DNA of 64,000 bases from VFKU01 sp964620045 (lineage in GTDB: Bacteria > Hydrogenedentota > Hydrogenedentia > Hydrogenedentales > GCA-2746185). The translations under genes and the position numbers were made by a program. Under the pieces are notes generated by a model that saw only the letters and a list, made by a program, of their open reading frames with translations, was not told the DNA's origin and did no database searches. The stretch spans positions 158,259 through 222,258 of the forward strand of contig CAZUJL010000004.1 in the NCBI GenBank assembly GCA_964620045.1, written 5' to 3'. Positions 35,368-44,459 of the stretch are shown in pieces. The stretch's first letter is position 1. Each line of letters starts with the position of its first letter.

Positions 35368-38058
35368 GTGGACGCCGCACACAATCCCGAATCACTCCGC
35401 CTCAAGGATCTCGCGTGGCGCCATTGGGGTCCATACCTCAGCGAGCGCCAGTGGGGCACCGTCCGCGAGGACTACAGCCCCGAGGGAAAATTCTGGGACT
35501 ATTTCACCTTCGACACCGCGCGTTCGCGGGCGTACCGCTGGGGCGAGGACGGCATCGGGGGCTACTGCGACGATCAGCAGCGCCTCTGCCTCTCGCTGTC
35601 GCTGTGGAATCACCGTGACCGCATCCTCAAGGAGCGGCTCTTCGGTCTCTCGAACAACGAGGGCAACCATGGCGAGGACGTGAAAGAGGTCTACTACTAC
35701 CTCGACGCGCTCCCCAGCCACGCCCACCTGAAAATGCTCTACAAGTATCCGCAGACGGCGTTCCCCTACGAACGGCTCCGCATCGAAAATCGCCTGCGCG
35801 GTTCCACCAAGCCTGAATTCGAATTGGTCGACACCGGCTGCTTCGATCAAAACCGCTACTTTGATGTTTTCATCGAGTACGCGAAAGCGGGGCCAAACGA
35901 TGTGTTCATGCGCGTCACGGCGCACAACCGCGGGCCCGAAATTGCCCCGCTCGATCTCTTGCCCACGCTCTGGTTCCGCAACACCTGGTCGTGGGACGGC
36001 GCGGCGATCAAGCCTGTACTCGCACAAATGAGCCGCGGCGTGATCCACGCGCAACATCACGAACTCGGCGACTATTACCTCTACGCCGAGCGCGAGCCTT
36101 CGCTTCTATTCACCGACAACGACACAAACGGCGTGCGGCTCTTCGGCTTCAAATATGCAAAGGGTTACTACAAGGACGCCTTCCACGATTTCATCATCCG
36201 CCGCGACGTCGGCGCCATCAACCCGACGCAGACCGGCACAAAATGCGCCGCGCACTATTCCTTCCGCGTGCCACCGGGCAAATCCGTCACAGTCCAGTTG
36301 CGCCTGACCAACCAACTGCTCGATGCGCCGTTCACCGGCGCGGATCAGGTGTTTGCCGCGCGCGCCGCGGAGACCGACACCTTCTACACAAACCTGCAGG
36401 GCGCGGAAAACCTGACCGAGGACGAGCGTCTGGTGCAGCGTCAGGCGCTCTCCAGCATGGTGTGGAACAAACAGCTTTATTACTACGACGTGTGGGAATG
36501 GCTTACGGGCGATCCTTCGCAGCCCAAACCGCCAAAGGAACGCATGCGCGGGCGCAATGCGGGCTGGCAGCATCTCGACAACGCCGACGTCATCCTCATG
36601 CCCGACAAGTGGGAGTTCCCGTGGTATGCCGCGTGGGACCTCGCGTTTCATTGCGTCGCGTACGCGCTCATCGATCCAAAGTTCGCCAAGGATCAGCTCG
36701 TGCTTTTCACGCGCGAGACCTACATGCACCCCAACGGCCAGCTCCCGGCCTACGAAGGCGAGTTCTCGCACATCAATCCGCCCGTGCACGCATGGGCCGT
36801 GTGGCGCGTGTTCCAAATCGATCGCGATCAGAACGGCGGCCAGGGCGATCGCGAATTCTTGCAGCGCGTCTTCCACAAGCTGCTGCTCAATTTCACCTGG
36901 TGGGTGAACCGGCAGGACGAACAGGGGCTCAACGTTTTCCAGGGCGGTTTCCTCGGCCTCGACAACATCGGCGTGCTCGACCGCGACGCCAAACACGGCA
37001 GCATGCACTTTGTACAGGCCGACGCCACAAGCTGGGTCGCGATGTATTCGCTCAACATGCTGCGCATCGCGCTTGAACTCGCGCGCGAAGACCGCACCTA
37101 TGTGGACATCGCCTCCAAATTCCTCCAGCACTTCCTGCACATCGCCAAAGCCATGCACAACATCGGCGATCAGGGTCTCAGCCTGTGGGACAAGGAAGAT
37201 CGCTTCTACTACGACATCCTGCGCACCGGCGAAGATAAAGCCACAGTGCTGAAGGTCCGCTCCATCGTCGGCCTCATCCCGCTCTTCGCCGTGCAGACGC
37301 TCGAAGCCGAGTTGTATGACGAGCTGCCGGAGTTCGATCACGAAACGCAGGTCTTCTTCAAACGACGGCCAGACCTTGCGAAGCGCGTGTCGCACCCGGT
37401 GCAACCCGGCGACCGGAAGCGCCAGTTGCTCGCGCTGCTCGATAGCGACCGTATCCGCAGCGTGCTGCATCGCGCGCTGGACGAAACCGAATTTCTCTCG
37501 GCGCACGGCGTGCGCGGTCTCTCGCGCGCCCACAAGGAAAACCCATACTGCATCTTCCACAACGGCAGCAAGGTGTGCATCGACTATGAACCGGCGGAGT
37601 CCCTCGCGGATCATCTCGGCGGCAACTCAAACTGGCGCGGACCTGTCTGGTTCCCGGTGAACTTCCTCATGATCGATGCGCTGCGCGAGTTCCACCGGTT
37701 CTACGGTGACGACTTCACGATCGAATGCCCCACCGGCTCGGGAAATGAACTCACCCTCCGGCAGGTGGCCGATGAACTCTCGGATCGACTCGCGCGCTTG
37801 TTCCTGCGCGACAGCAGCGGACGCCGCGCGGCCTTTGGCGCCGTCGAGAAGTACCAGCAGGACCCGCACTTCCGCGACTACCTGCTGTTCAACGAATACT
37901 TCGACGGCGACACGGGCCGGGGCTGCGGCGCCGCCCACCAGACCGGCTGGACCGCGCTCGTGGCGAACCTGCTCGGCTTCCTCGGGAAAACGCGGTCAAA
38001 CGCGCCCGCGAAACCAGCGTTGTTGGAGTCCTCCACGCCGCGAGTCGAAGCCACCTGA
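35368..38058 (+). CDS. GH63-like (MGH1-like) glucosidase
   Basis: 896 residues, starting at GTG 35368, which is 3 bases after the debranching enzyme stop. The N-terminus (WGPYLSERQWGTVREDYSPEG, WDYFTFDTARSRAYRWGEDGIGG) is characteristic of the large bacterial glucosidases annotated as MGH1-like or GH63. The (alpha/alpha)6 catalytic barrel is in the C-terminal half (WEFPWYAAWDLAFHC, LPAYEGEFSHINPPVHAWA, NSNWRGPVWFPVNFLMI, FNEYFDGDTGRGCGAAHQTGW). It lacks a signal peptide. It probably trims alpha-glucosyl oligosaccharides from the upstream enzymes. Specificity among alpha-glucosidase, kojibiose- or mannosylglycerate-type hydrolases is not resolved. Confidence 0.87.
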   Translation: MDAAHNPESLRLKDLAWRHWGPYLSERQWGTVREDYSPEGKFWDYFTFDTARSRAYRWGEDGIGGYCDDQQRLCLSLSLWNHRDRILKERLFGLSNNEGNHGEDVKEVYYYLDALPSHAHLKMLYKYPQTAFPYERLRIENRLRGSTKPEFELVDTGCFDQNRYFDVFIEYAKAGPNDVFMRVTAHNRGPEIAPLDLLPTLWFRNTWSWDGAAIKPVLAQMSRGVIHAQHHELGDYYLYAEREPSLLFTDNDTNGVRLFGFKYAKGYYKDAFHDFIIRRDVGAINPTQTGTKCAAHYSFRVPPGKSVTVQLRLTNQLLDAPFTGADQVFAARAAETDTFYTNLQGAENLTEDERLVQRQALSSMVWNKQLYYYDVWEWLTGDPSQPKPPKERMRGRNAGWQHLDNADVILMPDKWEFPWYAAWDLAFHCVAYALIDPKFAKDQLVLFTRETYMHPNGQLPAYEGEFSHINPPVHAWAVWRVFQIDRDQNGGQGDREFLQRVFHKLLLNFTWWVNRQDEQGLNVFQGGFLGLDNIGVLDRDAKHGSMHFVQADATSWVAMYSLNMLRIALELAREDRTYVDIASKFLQHFLHIAKAMHNIGDQGLSLWDKEDRFYYDILRTGEDKATVLKVRSIVGLIPLFAVQTLEAELYDELPEFDHETQVFFKRRPDLAKRVSHPVQPGDRKRQLLALLDSDRIRSVLHRALDETEFLSAHGVRGLSRAHKENPYCIFHNGSKVCIDYEPAESLADHLGGNSNWRGPVWFPVNFLMIDALREFHRFYGDDFTIECPTGSGNELTLRQVADELSDRLARLFLRDSSGRRAAFGAVEKYQQDPHFRDYLLFNEYFDGDTGRGCGAAHQTGWTALVANLLGFLGKTRSNAPAKPALLESSTPRVEAT

Positions 38059-38068
38059 AAAAGCGCGG

Positions 38069-38956
38069 CTAGGCGGCGTCTTCGACGCGCATGACACTGA
38101 CGTCGACATCCAGTTCCTGCGCGCCGCCGCCAAGAATCACTCCGCGCACAGGCGCCACTTCGTCGTAGTCGCGTCCCCACGCGAGCGTGATGTGCTCCAT
38201 CGACGGCAGCACATTGTTTGTCGGATCGAGATCGATCCAACCCTGTCCCGGCGAATACACCGAGAGCCAGGCGTGCGAGGCCTGCGCACCCACGAACGCG
38301 GCGCCGGTGGCCGCCTGGCGCGGTGCGATATACCCACTCACGTACCGCGCCGCCAGTCCCAACGCCCGTAAGCACCCAATCTGTACGTGCGCGAAGTCCT
38401 GGCAAACGCCGCGCCGGTGCGCGAGCACTTCGGCGATAGGCGTGGCGACCGTGGTCGCCGTCGGGTCATACGTAAATTCGCGATAAATCCGCCTCATCAA
38501 ATCCGACGCTCCGGCCAACAGAGGCGTCTCCGGCGGGAATGACGTGCGCGCATAATCACGCAACGCATCCGAGATCGCGACGGAATCCGACCCAAACGTG
38601 AACTGATACGCGTCCAGCGTCTCGTCCGTCTCCGCGCGCGCCAGTAACTCGCGCACCTGTTCCCACGGCAGGCTCGCCAACAAATCCGGCGCCGGCTTTG
38701 GAGTCAGCCGCACTTCGCTGTGCGCCGTGATCTCCAGCGCGCTGTGCGGCTCCTGCACGCTGAAATAATGGACCTCGTTCCCATAGTAATCCTCCGCGCG
38801 CTGGCTCAAATACGCCGGCGCCGGACCAATCTCCAACTGCGTGCGCACCGGTTCCTGCGTCGCCGATCGTCGCGGCGCGAGGCACACGCGGCTGTAGCCG
38901 ATCGGCACCACGCCTTCGTAGCGATAGCGCGTTAAATGCGAGATGCGATACTTCAT
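38069..38956 (-). CDS. Transglutaminase-like protease-fold protein
   Basis: 295 residues. An N-terminal beta-sandwich (MKYRISHLTRYRYEGVV, typical of bacterial transglutaminase-like proteins) precedes the papain-like core with Cys in HRRGVCQDFAHVQIG, His in ASHAWLSVYSPGQGW and Asp in IDLDPTNN. It is encoded right after the ATP-grasp/alpha-E fusion with an ATGA overlap (38953-38956). In ATP-grasp/alpha-E loci such peptidases are expected to cleave or transfer the peptide-like product. The arrangement is described for predicted amidoligase systems. It is cytoplasmic by lack of a signal. Confidence 0.92.
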   Translation of the reverse strand: MKYRISHLTRYRYEGVVPIGYSRVCLAPRRSATQEPVRTQLEIGPAPAYLSQRAEDYYGNEVHYFSVQEPHSALEITAHSEVRLTPKPAPDLLASLPWEQVRELLARAETDETLDAYQFTFGSDSVAISDALRDYARTSFPPETPLLAGASDLMRRIYREFTYDPTATTVATPIAEVLAHRRGVCQDFAHVQIGCLRALGLAARYVSGYIAPRQAATGAAFVGAQASHAWLSVYSPGQGWIDLDPTNNVLPSMEHITLAWGRDYDEVAPVRGVILGGGAQELDVDVSVMRVEDAA

Positions 38957-41526
38957 GCCGGCTCCCCTTCCGTCGCTTCAAGCTGCCGCGCGGGCGCCGT
39001 GTGAATAAAGTAACGCCGGCCCAGGTGATCGGAAAGCGCCTGCAGATTTTCGCCCAGTCCATTCAGCAGCGCCGCCAGTTTTGGCCGTTTGCCGCCGGCC
39101 TCCGCCTCGCCCAGCGCATATGGATCTGCCACGCGCACCGCCGTGCGAAGCTGCTCCACCGCGCGCTGCTCGTCGCGCAGCAATCCCGATCCGCCCGCGC
39201 CCGGCAACTGCGCCAGCAGCCCCGCCAGCGACTGCACCTGAAACGCCACGGATCGCGGATTGGTCTCGTCGCACACGAGCAAGTCGATCACCGCCGCGGG
39301 ATACACCGCCGCGCCATACCGCGCGCGGTACGTCATCGGGCTATCGCAAATCGCCAGCACGCTGCGCATCATGCCCACCTGCACCTCCGGCATTCGGAAA
39401 GCACCGTGCATCAGCGACACAGTCTCCGCGGCCCGCTCGATCCGCCGCCCGATCTGCAAAAACATCTGGCCAGGTTCGCGCGTCATGTTCTCGTGCGCCA
39501 GTCCGGCAAAGGCCGCGAACCCGCGCACCAACTGATTCAGCGCATACATCGTCGTGCCCATGCCCGGCGACTGCTTCTCGTACGCGAGGAACTCGTACGT
39601 GAGCCCATTCACGATGCGCCAGTCGTCGTCCGAGAAGCGCTCGCGCACCGTCCACGCCATGCGCCGCAACGCATGCACCGCGCCCAGCACCGACTCCGCG
39701 CGCGCGCCATCGAAGATCGACGCCACCACCGCGTCCTGAATGCGCAGTGACGCATCGCCCGATCCCGCGGCCAGCGCATCGTCCATCGGCGCGCTGAACA
39801 GATACGGCGCCGCCACCACCAAGCCGCGCAAATCACTCACGAGCGTCGCGTCCGCCTCGTCCAGCGAACGCCCCGCCACATGCCGCATGAATCGCACGCC
39901 ATGTTCGGCGCGCTCGCAATACCGCCCCAGCCAGAGCAAATTCTCCGCGAGCCGGCTCGGCAAATTCTCCGGTGACCGGCAAATCGCCCGCGGTTTTGTT
40001 TCTATCGAGAGGGCGTTCCGGTGCTCACCCGGACCCTCCGCCAACACCCATACGTCTTTGCTGCCGCCTCCCCGCTGCATCGTGATGCCCGTTGTATTGC
40101 CCGACTCACCAAACCGGGCCAACCCGCCCGGCATAACGCGCACGTGCGCTGTGCGCCCGCCACCGATCGCAAACGTCCGCAAGGACAAACTCCGCGGCTC
40201 CATCACTCCGCCGTTCAACACCGGCGCAGTGGACGGCCGCGGAAGTTCCGTCGCCACAAACTCATGCGGCCGCGCGATCCAGCGCGCATGCCACTCCGCG
40301 CGCGCTCCCGCCGCCAGCGCCCCCGGCACCACGCCCTGCGATGGCATCGGCGTAAACGCCGGCGCGATGTACAGCTCAGCGAAATGCGCCTCAACATACT
40401 TGCGCTGTTCCGGGTCCCCGCCCCACCAGATCGGCGTCGGCTCAAGCATGAGTTCTTCGGCAAGGAAATGCCGGCACAACAACGGCAACATCGCCGCAAA
40501 CGCCGGCGACTCCACTACCGCCGCGCCGAGTCCATTGCACATCGCCACGTGTCCAAACCGCGACGCGTGCAACAACCCCGCAACGCCCAGCCGCGATTCG
40601 CGCAACAGCTCCAGCGGATCGCAGAACCCGTCGTCCACGCGTCGAATAATCACGTCGACCGGCTCCAGGCCCTCAATCGTTTTCAAATACACACGGTTGT
40701 CCCGCACCGTCAGGTCGTCGCCCTCCACCAGCGACAACCCGAAATACTTCGCCAGAAACACATGCTCAAAATAGACTTCGTTGAGCGAACCCGGCGTCCA
40801 CAGCGCCAACGTCGCGCCATCGCGCCCGCTGGGGGACATCGCCAGCAACATTTCGCGGAAGTGCGCGAAGTAATCCGTCAACCGCCGCACATGGCCTTCG
40901 GCGATCAGTCCGGGAAACACCTGCGACAGCACCGTGCGATTTTCCAGTGCGTACTCGGAACCCGAAGCCGCCTGCGTGCGATCGCCGGATACGCGCCAGC
41001 GCCCGTCCGGCGCGCGCACGAGATCCGCCGCATACCGCGGCACATGCCCAAACTTTCCCGGCGCAATCCCACGGCATGCGCGGAGATACAAGGGATTCGC
41101 GAACACGATCTCCGGCCGCAGCACGCGATCGCGCAGCAACCGCTGCGGACCATACAAGTCAGACGCGATTTCGTTCAGCAGGCGGATGCGCTGTGTCATC
41201 CCCGCTTCAATACCGGCCCATTCGCCGGCCGAAAGAATCACCGGCAGCAGATCGAGCGTCCACGGCCGATCCTGTCCGCGCGGATCGCCGTAGACGTTGT
41301 ACGTCACACCGTTCTCGCGCACCATCGCGTCGACCTGGCGCTGCATCTGCGCCACGCCCTTCGGACCCTGCGCGTCCAGCGTCTCCACCAGACGCCGCCA
41401 CTGCGCGCGCGCCGCGCCCGGCGCATCCAGCATCTCGTCGCACGACCCGCGCGGCGCGTGATAGTTCCGGTGCAGCGTGCCGGCACGCGACGCGGGGTCG
41501 TTGCGTTGTTGTTCGGGCGAACTCAT
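38953..41526 (-). CDS. Circularly permuted ATP-grasp fused to alpha-E domain
   Basis: Fusion protein of 857 residues counted from ATG 41526 (MSSPEQQRNDPASRAG). Longer frames have no supporting start. Residues about 20-490 are a circularly permuted ATP-grasp ligase (VYGDPRGQDRPWTLDLLPVI, FGHVPRYAADLVRAPDGRW, ALWTPGSLNEVYFEHVFLAKYF, MQRGGGSKDVWVLAEG). Residues about 505-840 are an alpha-helical alpha-E domain (LAENLLWLGRYCERAEHGVR, IGRRIERAAETVSLMHG). The ATP-grasp part should form amide or peptide bonds. The alpha-E function is not known. The partner ATP-grasp and alpha-E proteins are encoded separately on the other strand, so this is the fused version of the same module. Confidence 0.92.
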   Translation of the reverse strand: MSSPEQQRNDPASRAGTLHRNYHAPRGSCDEMLDAPGAARAQWRRLVETLDAQGPKGVAQMQRQVDAMVRENGVTYNVYGDPRGQDRPWTLDLLPVILSAGEWAGIEAGMTQRIRLLNEIASDLYGPQRLLRDRVLRPEIVFANPLYLRACRGIAPGKFGHVPRYAADLVRAPDGRWRVSGDRTQAASGSEYALENRTVLSQVFPGLIAEGHVRRLTDYFAHFREMLLAMSPSGRDGATLALWTPGSLNEVYFEHVFLAKYFGLSLVEGDDLTVRDNRVYLKTIEGLEPVDVIIRRVDDGFCDPLELLRESRLGVAGLLHASRFGHVAMCNGLGAAVVESPAFAAMLPLLCRHFLAEELMLEPTPIWWGGDPEQRKYVEAHFAELYIAPAFTPMPSQGVVPGALAAGARAEWHARWIARPHEFVATELPRPSTAPVLNGGVMEPRSLSLRTFAIGGGRTAHVRVMPGGLARFGESGNTTGITMQRGGGSKDVWVLAEGPGEHRNALSIETKPRAICRSPENLPSRLAENLLWLGRYCERAEHGVRFMRHVAGRSLDEADATLVSDLRGLVVAAPYLFSAPMDDALAAGSGDASLRIQDAVVASIFDGARAESVLGAVHALRRMAWTVRERFSDDDWRIVNGLTYEFLAYEKQSPGMGTTMYALNQLVRGFAAFAGLAHENMTREPGQMFLQIGRRIERAAETVSLMHGAFRMPEVQVGMMRSVLAICDSPMTYRARYGAAVYPAAVIDLLVCDETNPRSVAFQVQSLAGLLAQLPGAGGSGLLRDEQRAVEQLRTAVRVADPYALGEAEAGGKRPKLAALLNGLGENLQALSDHLGRRYFIHTAPARQLEATEGEPA

Positions 41527-41771
41527 GCGATTCTCACTACCCACCTCGGACGCGCATCGCGTCGCCCCTCGCAAAAGCAATCCCAATGCCAGCGCCGCCC
41601 GATCGCGCCGCCGCGTGGCATGCGGCTTGCCTTATACAGACAGGCGCGGCCAACACACCATTAAAAACAGGCCGTTTTTGCGATGTCGCAAATAAGCCGG
41701 CTCGAAAATTCATACATTTCGGTCAAGTGAACGCCTTGACCATACGCATTTGTAGTAAAGGAGAATCGCTC
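41527..41771. promoter_or_regulatory. Divergent promoter region with a perfect palindrome
   Basis: This 245-base region separates the two ATP-grasp genes. It contains TTTGCGA-TG-TCGCAAA at 41677-41692, a perfect 7-bp inverted repeat with a 2-base spacer, in an AT-rich segment. It is well placed to be an operator controlling one or both directions. TTGACC at about 41737 is too close to the start to be a good -35. No gene is present. Confidence 0.55.
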
Positions 41772-43205
41772 ATGCGGCTGGATGCTTACGAAACCGAAGG
41801 CTTCTTCGACGAAATGCTGGAGATGCCCGGCATTGCACGCTCCGGCATGCAACGCATCGTCGACAAACTCGCCGGCATCGACGAGGAAGAACTCATCAGC
41901 CGCCAGCGCAGCGCCGAACGTGCGCTCAAGGAATCCGGCATCACGTTCACGCTCAAGACCGAGAGCGGCAACATGGAGCGCGTGCTGCCCTTCGACCTCA
42001 TCCCGCGCATCATCCCGCGCGCGGAGTGGGACTGGATCGAACGCGGCTTGAAACAGCGCATCTACGCGCTCAACGCCTTCACGCAGGACATCTACAACGA
42101 TCAGAAAATCCTGAAGGACGGCGTCATCCCGGAATCGATCATCTTCTCCTCGCCGGGTTATCGCCGCGAATGCCTCGGACTCACCCCGCCGCGCGGCGTG
42201 TGGAGTCACGTCACGGGCATCGATTTGGTCCGGCATCGCGACGGACAAATCTACATTCTCGAAGACAATCTGCGCTGTCCTTCCGGTGTGTCCTATGTGC
42301 TCGAGAATCGGCAGATCATGAAACGCACGCTGCCAAGTTTCTTCCAGGTCGGCCGCGTGCGCCCCGTCGAGGAATACCCCAGCCGCCTGCTCGCGATGCT
42401 GCAGTCGCTCGCGCCGGACCACATCGATTCGCCCGAGGTCGCCGTGCTCACGCCCGGCATCTACAACAGCGCCTACTTCGAGCACTCCTTCCTCGCGCAC
42501 CAGATGGGCGTCGAACTGGTCGAAGGCCGCGATCTCGTCGTGCAAGATGGCTACGTGAAAATGCGCACCACGCGCGGCCTGCAGCGCGTGGACGTAATCT
42601 ATCGCCGCATCGACGACGACTTCCTCGATCCGTGGGTCTTCCGCAAGGATTCCATGCTCGGCGTGCCGGGCCTGTTTGAGGCCTATCGCAAAGGTCGCGT
42701 CGCGCTGGCCAACGCGCCCGGCACGGGCGTTGCCGACGACAAAGTCATCTACGCCTACGTACCCGAGATCATCAAGTACTACCTCGGCGAGGACGCGATT
42801 ATTCCAAACGTACCCACTTACCTCTGCGAAGATCCGCAGCAGCGCGACTTCGTGATCGCGAATCTCGCCGACCTCGTGGTGAAGCCCGCCAACGAATCTG
42901 GCGGCGCGGGCATCATGGTCGGTCCCCACGCTTCCGAAGCCGATCGCGAAAAGTGCAAGCGCGGCATCTTCGCGAACCCGCGCAACTACATCGCGCAGCC
43001 GACGATCTCGCTCTCGCGCGTGCCTACCCTCTGCGGCCGAAACTTCGAAGGCCGTCACGTCGACCTGCGCCCCTACGCGCTCTACGGTGAAGACGTCTAT
43101 GTGCTGCCCGGCGCGCTCACCCGCGTCGCGCTGAAAAAGGGCTCGCTCGTCGTGAACTCATCGCAGGGCGGCGGCAGCAAAGACACCTGGGTGCTCGCGG
43201 AATGA
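41772..43205 (+). CDS. Circularly permuted ATP-grasp protein
   Basis: Stand-alone ATP-grasp ligase of 477 residues. ATG 41772 has AAGGAG upstream and the family-typical start MRLDAYETEGFFDEMLE. Family blocks are FTLKTESGNMERVLPFDLIPRII, GIDLVRHRDGQIYILEDNLRCPSGVSY (ATP and metal site), VLTPGIYNSAYFEHSFLA, VVKPANESGGAGIMVGP and VNSSQGGGSKDTWVLAE at the C-terminus. In the common two-gene arrangement it is followed by an alpha-E protein, as here after 22 bases. The predicted activity is ATP-dependent amide ligation giving a peptide-like metabolite. The product is unknown. Confidence 0.94.
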   Translation: MRLDAYETEGFFDEMLEMPGIARSGMQRIVDKLAGIDEEELISRQRSAERALKESGITFTLKTESGNMERVLPFDLIPRIIPRAEWDWIERGLKQRIYALNAFTQDIYNDQKILKDGVIPESIIFSSPGYRRECLGLTPPRGVWSHVTGIDLVRHRDGQIYILEDNLRCPSGVSYVLENRQIMKRTLPSFFQVGRVRPVEEYPSRLLAMLQSLAPDHIDSPEVAVLTPGIYNSAYFEHSFLAHQMGVELVEGRDLVVQDGYVKMRTTRGLQRVDVIYRRIDDDFLDPWVFRKDSMLGVPGLFEAYRKGRVALANAPGTGVADDKVIYAYVPEIIKYYLGEDAIIPNVPTYLCEDPQQRDFVIANLADLVVKPANESGGAGIMVGPHASEADREKCKRGIFANPRNYIAQPTISLSRVPTLCGRNFEGRHVDLRPYALYGEDVYVLPGALTRVALKKGSLVVNSSQGGGSKDTWVLAE

Positions 43206-43227
43206 CGACGTCGAAGAAAAATATCGC

Positions 43228-44217
43228 ATGCTAAGCCGCGTCGCCGAATCCATCTATTGGATGAGCCGCTACATCGAGCGCGCCGAAAACATCGCGCGCG
43301 TCGTGAACGTAAACTGGCAGCTCAGCCTTGATGACGCCTCCAGCGAGCCGCAGTGGAGCCCGCTCGTGAGCATCACGGGCGACGAGGAGTATTTCGCCGC
43401 AACCTTCAAGGACCCCTCGCAGGAAAACGTGATGCGCTTCCTGGCCTTCGATCCCGACTACCCGAACAGCATCCTCTCCTGCCTGAACCAGGCGCGCGAA
43501 AACGCACGATCCGTGCGCGAAATCATCCCGTCCGACCTGTGGGAGCAGGTGAACAGCTTCTACCACGAGGTGAACTCCGCCGCGGGCACGCGCCACACGC
43601 AGGAATCGCCGCACGAGTTCTTCCGCATGGTGATCAAGGAGAGCAACGAGTTCATCGGCCGCACGATGACGACCATGATGCGCGACGACGGGTGGTATTT
43701 CTGCCGCGCCGGCCGCATGATCGAGCGCGCCGACAAAACCTCGCGCATCCTCGACGTAAAATATTTCTACCTGCTGCCGAAAACCGACGACGTCGGCACC
43801 ACCGTCGACAACATCCAGTGGGCCGCGCTGCTGCGTTCCGTCAGCGCGCTGCAGGCCTACCGTCAGCGCCACGGCCAGATCGACGTCGACAACGTCATCG
43901 ATCTGCTGCTGCTCAGCGACGAATTCCCGCGCTCGGTGCGCTTCTGCGTCGAACTCGTGAAGGATTCCGTGCGACGCATGTCCGGCTCGGGCATCGGGCG
44001 CTACACGAACGACGCCGAACGACTCTGCGATCAGCTCGCCTCGCAGCTCGCGTGCTCAAAGGCCAGCGACATCATCGCCGCCGGCGTACACGAATTCATC
44101 GACGCGCTGCAGATTAAGTTCAACCAGATCGGCACGGCCATCGCCGAAGCCTTCTTCGTCTCCGACTTGCCCGCCCCGGCGATCCGCCAGCCCATTGAGG
44201 CCGGCGCAGACGCCTAA
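43228..44217 (+). CDS. Alpha-E domain protein
   Basis: All-helical protein of 329 residues beginning MLSRVAESIYWMSRYIERAENIARV, the diagnostic alpha-E start. Further blocks are QARENARSVREIIPSDLWEQVN and YFCRAGRMIERADKTSRILDVKYFYLLP. The ribosome site is weak. It is co-transcribed with the ATP-grasp gene. The pair duplicates, in split form, the fusion at 38953-41526. The biochemical role of alpha-E is not established. Its constant pairing with permuted ATP-grasp enzymes implies a partner or tailoring function. Confidence 0.93.
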   Translation: MLSRVAESIYWMSRYIERAENIARVVNVNWQLSLDDASSEPQWSPLVSITGDEEYFAATFKDPSQENVMRFLAFDPDYPNSILSCLNQARENARSVREIIPSDLWEQVNSFYHEVNSAAGTRHTQESPHEFFRMVIKESNEFIGRTMTTMMRDDGWYFCRAGRMIERADKTSRILDVKYFYLLPKTDDVGTTVDNIQWAALLRSVSALQAYRQRHGQIDVDNVIDLLLLSDEFPRSVRFCVELVKDSVRRMSGSGIGRYTNDAERLCDQLASQLACSKASDIIAAGVHEFIDALQIKFNQIGTAIAEAFFVSDLPAPAIRQPIEAGADA

Positions 44218-44349
44218 GCCCAACGTCGCACGTTCTAATACGCGCTTACCGCCGAGACTCATGATGTTTGCAGAACAATTCTTCTTCAGCATCGTAGCGA
44301 ACGAAACACTTTGATCGGACACGTGTCGTATGGCCGGCCTTCGCGGTTA

Positions 44350-44449
44350 GCCCTGAAAGGGCGTCCTAAAATAGCCCAGGGCAGAGCTCGCGATAGCGAG
44401 CGCCGCCCTGGGTATATCGTTCCACTTAAACTGAAGCCCTGAAGGGGCG
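44350..44449. repeat. Compound intergenic hairpin element with flanking direct repeats
   Basis: A long hairpin lies between two near-identical copies of GCCCTGAA(A/G)GGGCG (44350-44363 and 44436-44449), each followed by a TCCTAAAA/TCTAAAA-like tail. The stem has CCCAGGGC 44375-44382 pairing with GCCCTGGG 44405-44412, and GCTCGC 44386-44391 pairing with GCGAGC 44396-44401 around a GATA loop. It has the look of a REP/MITE-like dispersed element and may also act as a terminator for the convergent genes. The rest of the gap 44218-44459 shows no gene. Confidence 0.6.
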
Positions 44450-44459
44450 ATCTAAAAAA

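Noticed and set aside
40021..41664. A 547-residue plus-strand frame opposite the ATP-grasp/alpha-E fusion
   Set aside because: Arg/His/Gln-rich shadow. The fusion gene on the other strand has clear motifs.
38953..44217. An Anbu proteasome-like partner for the ATP-grasp/alpha-E genes
   Set aside because: No HslV/Anbu-like protein is encoded among or next to these genes.
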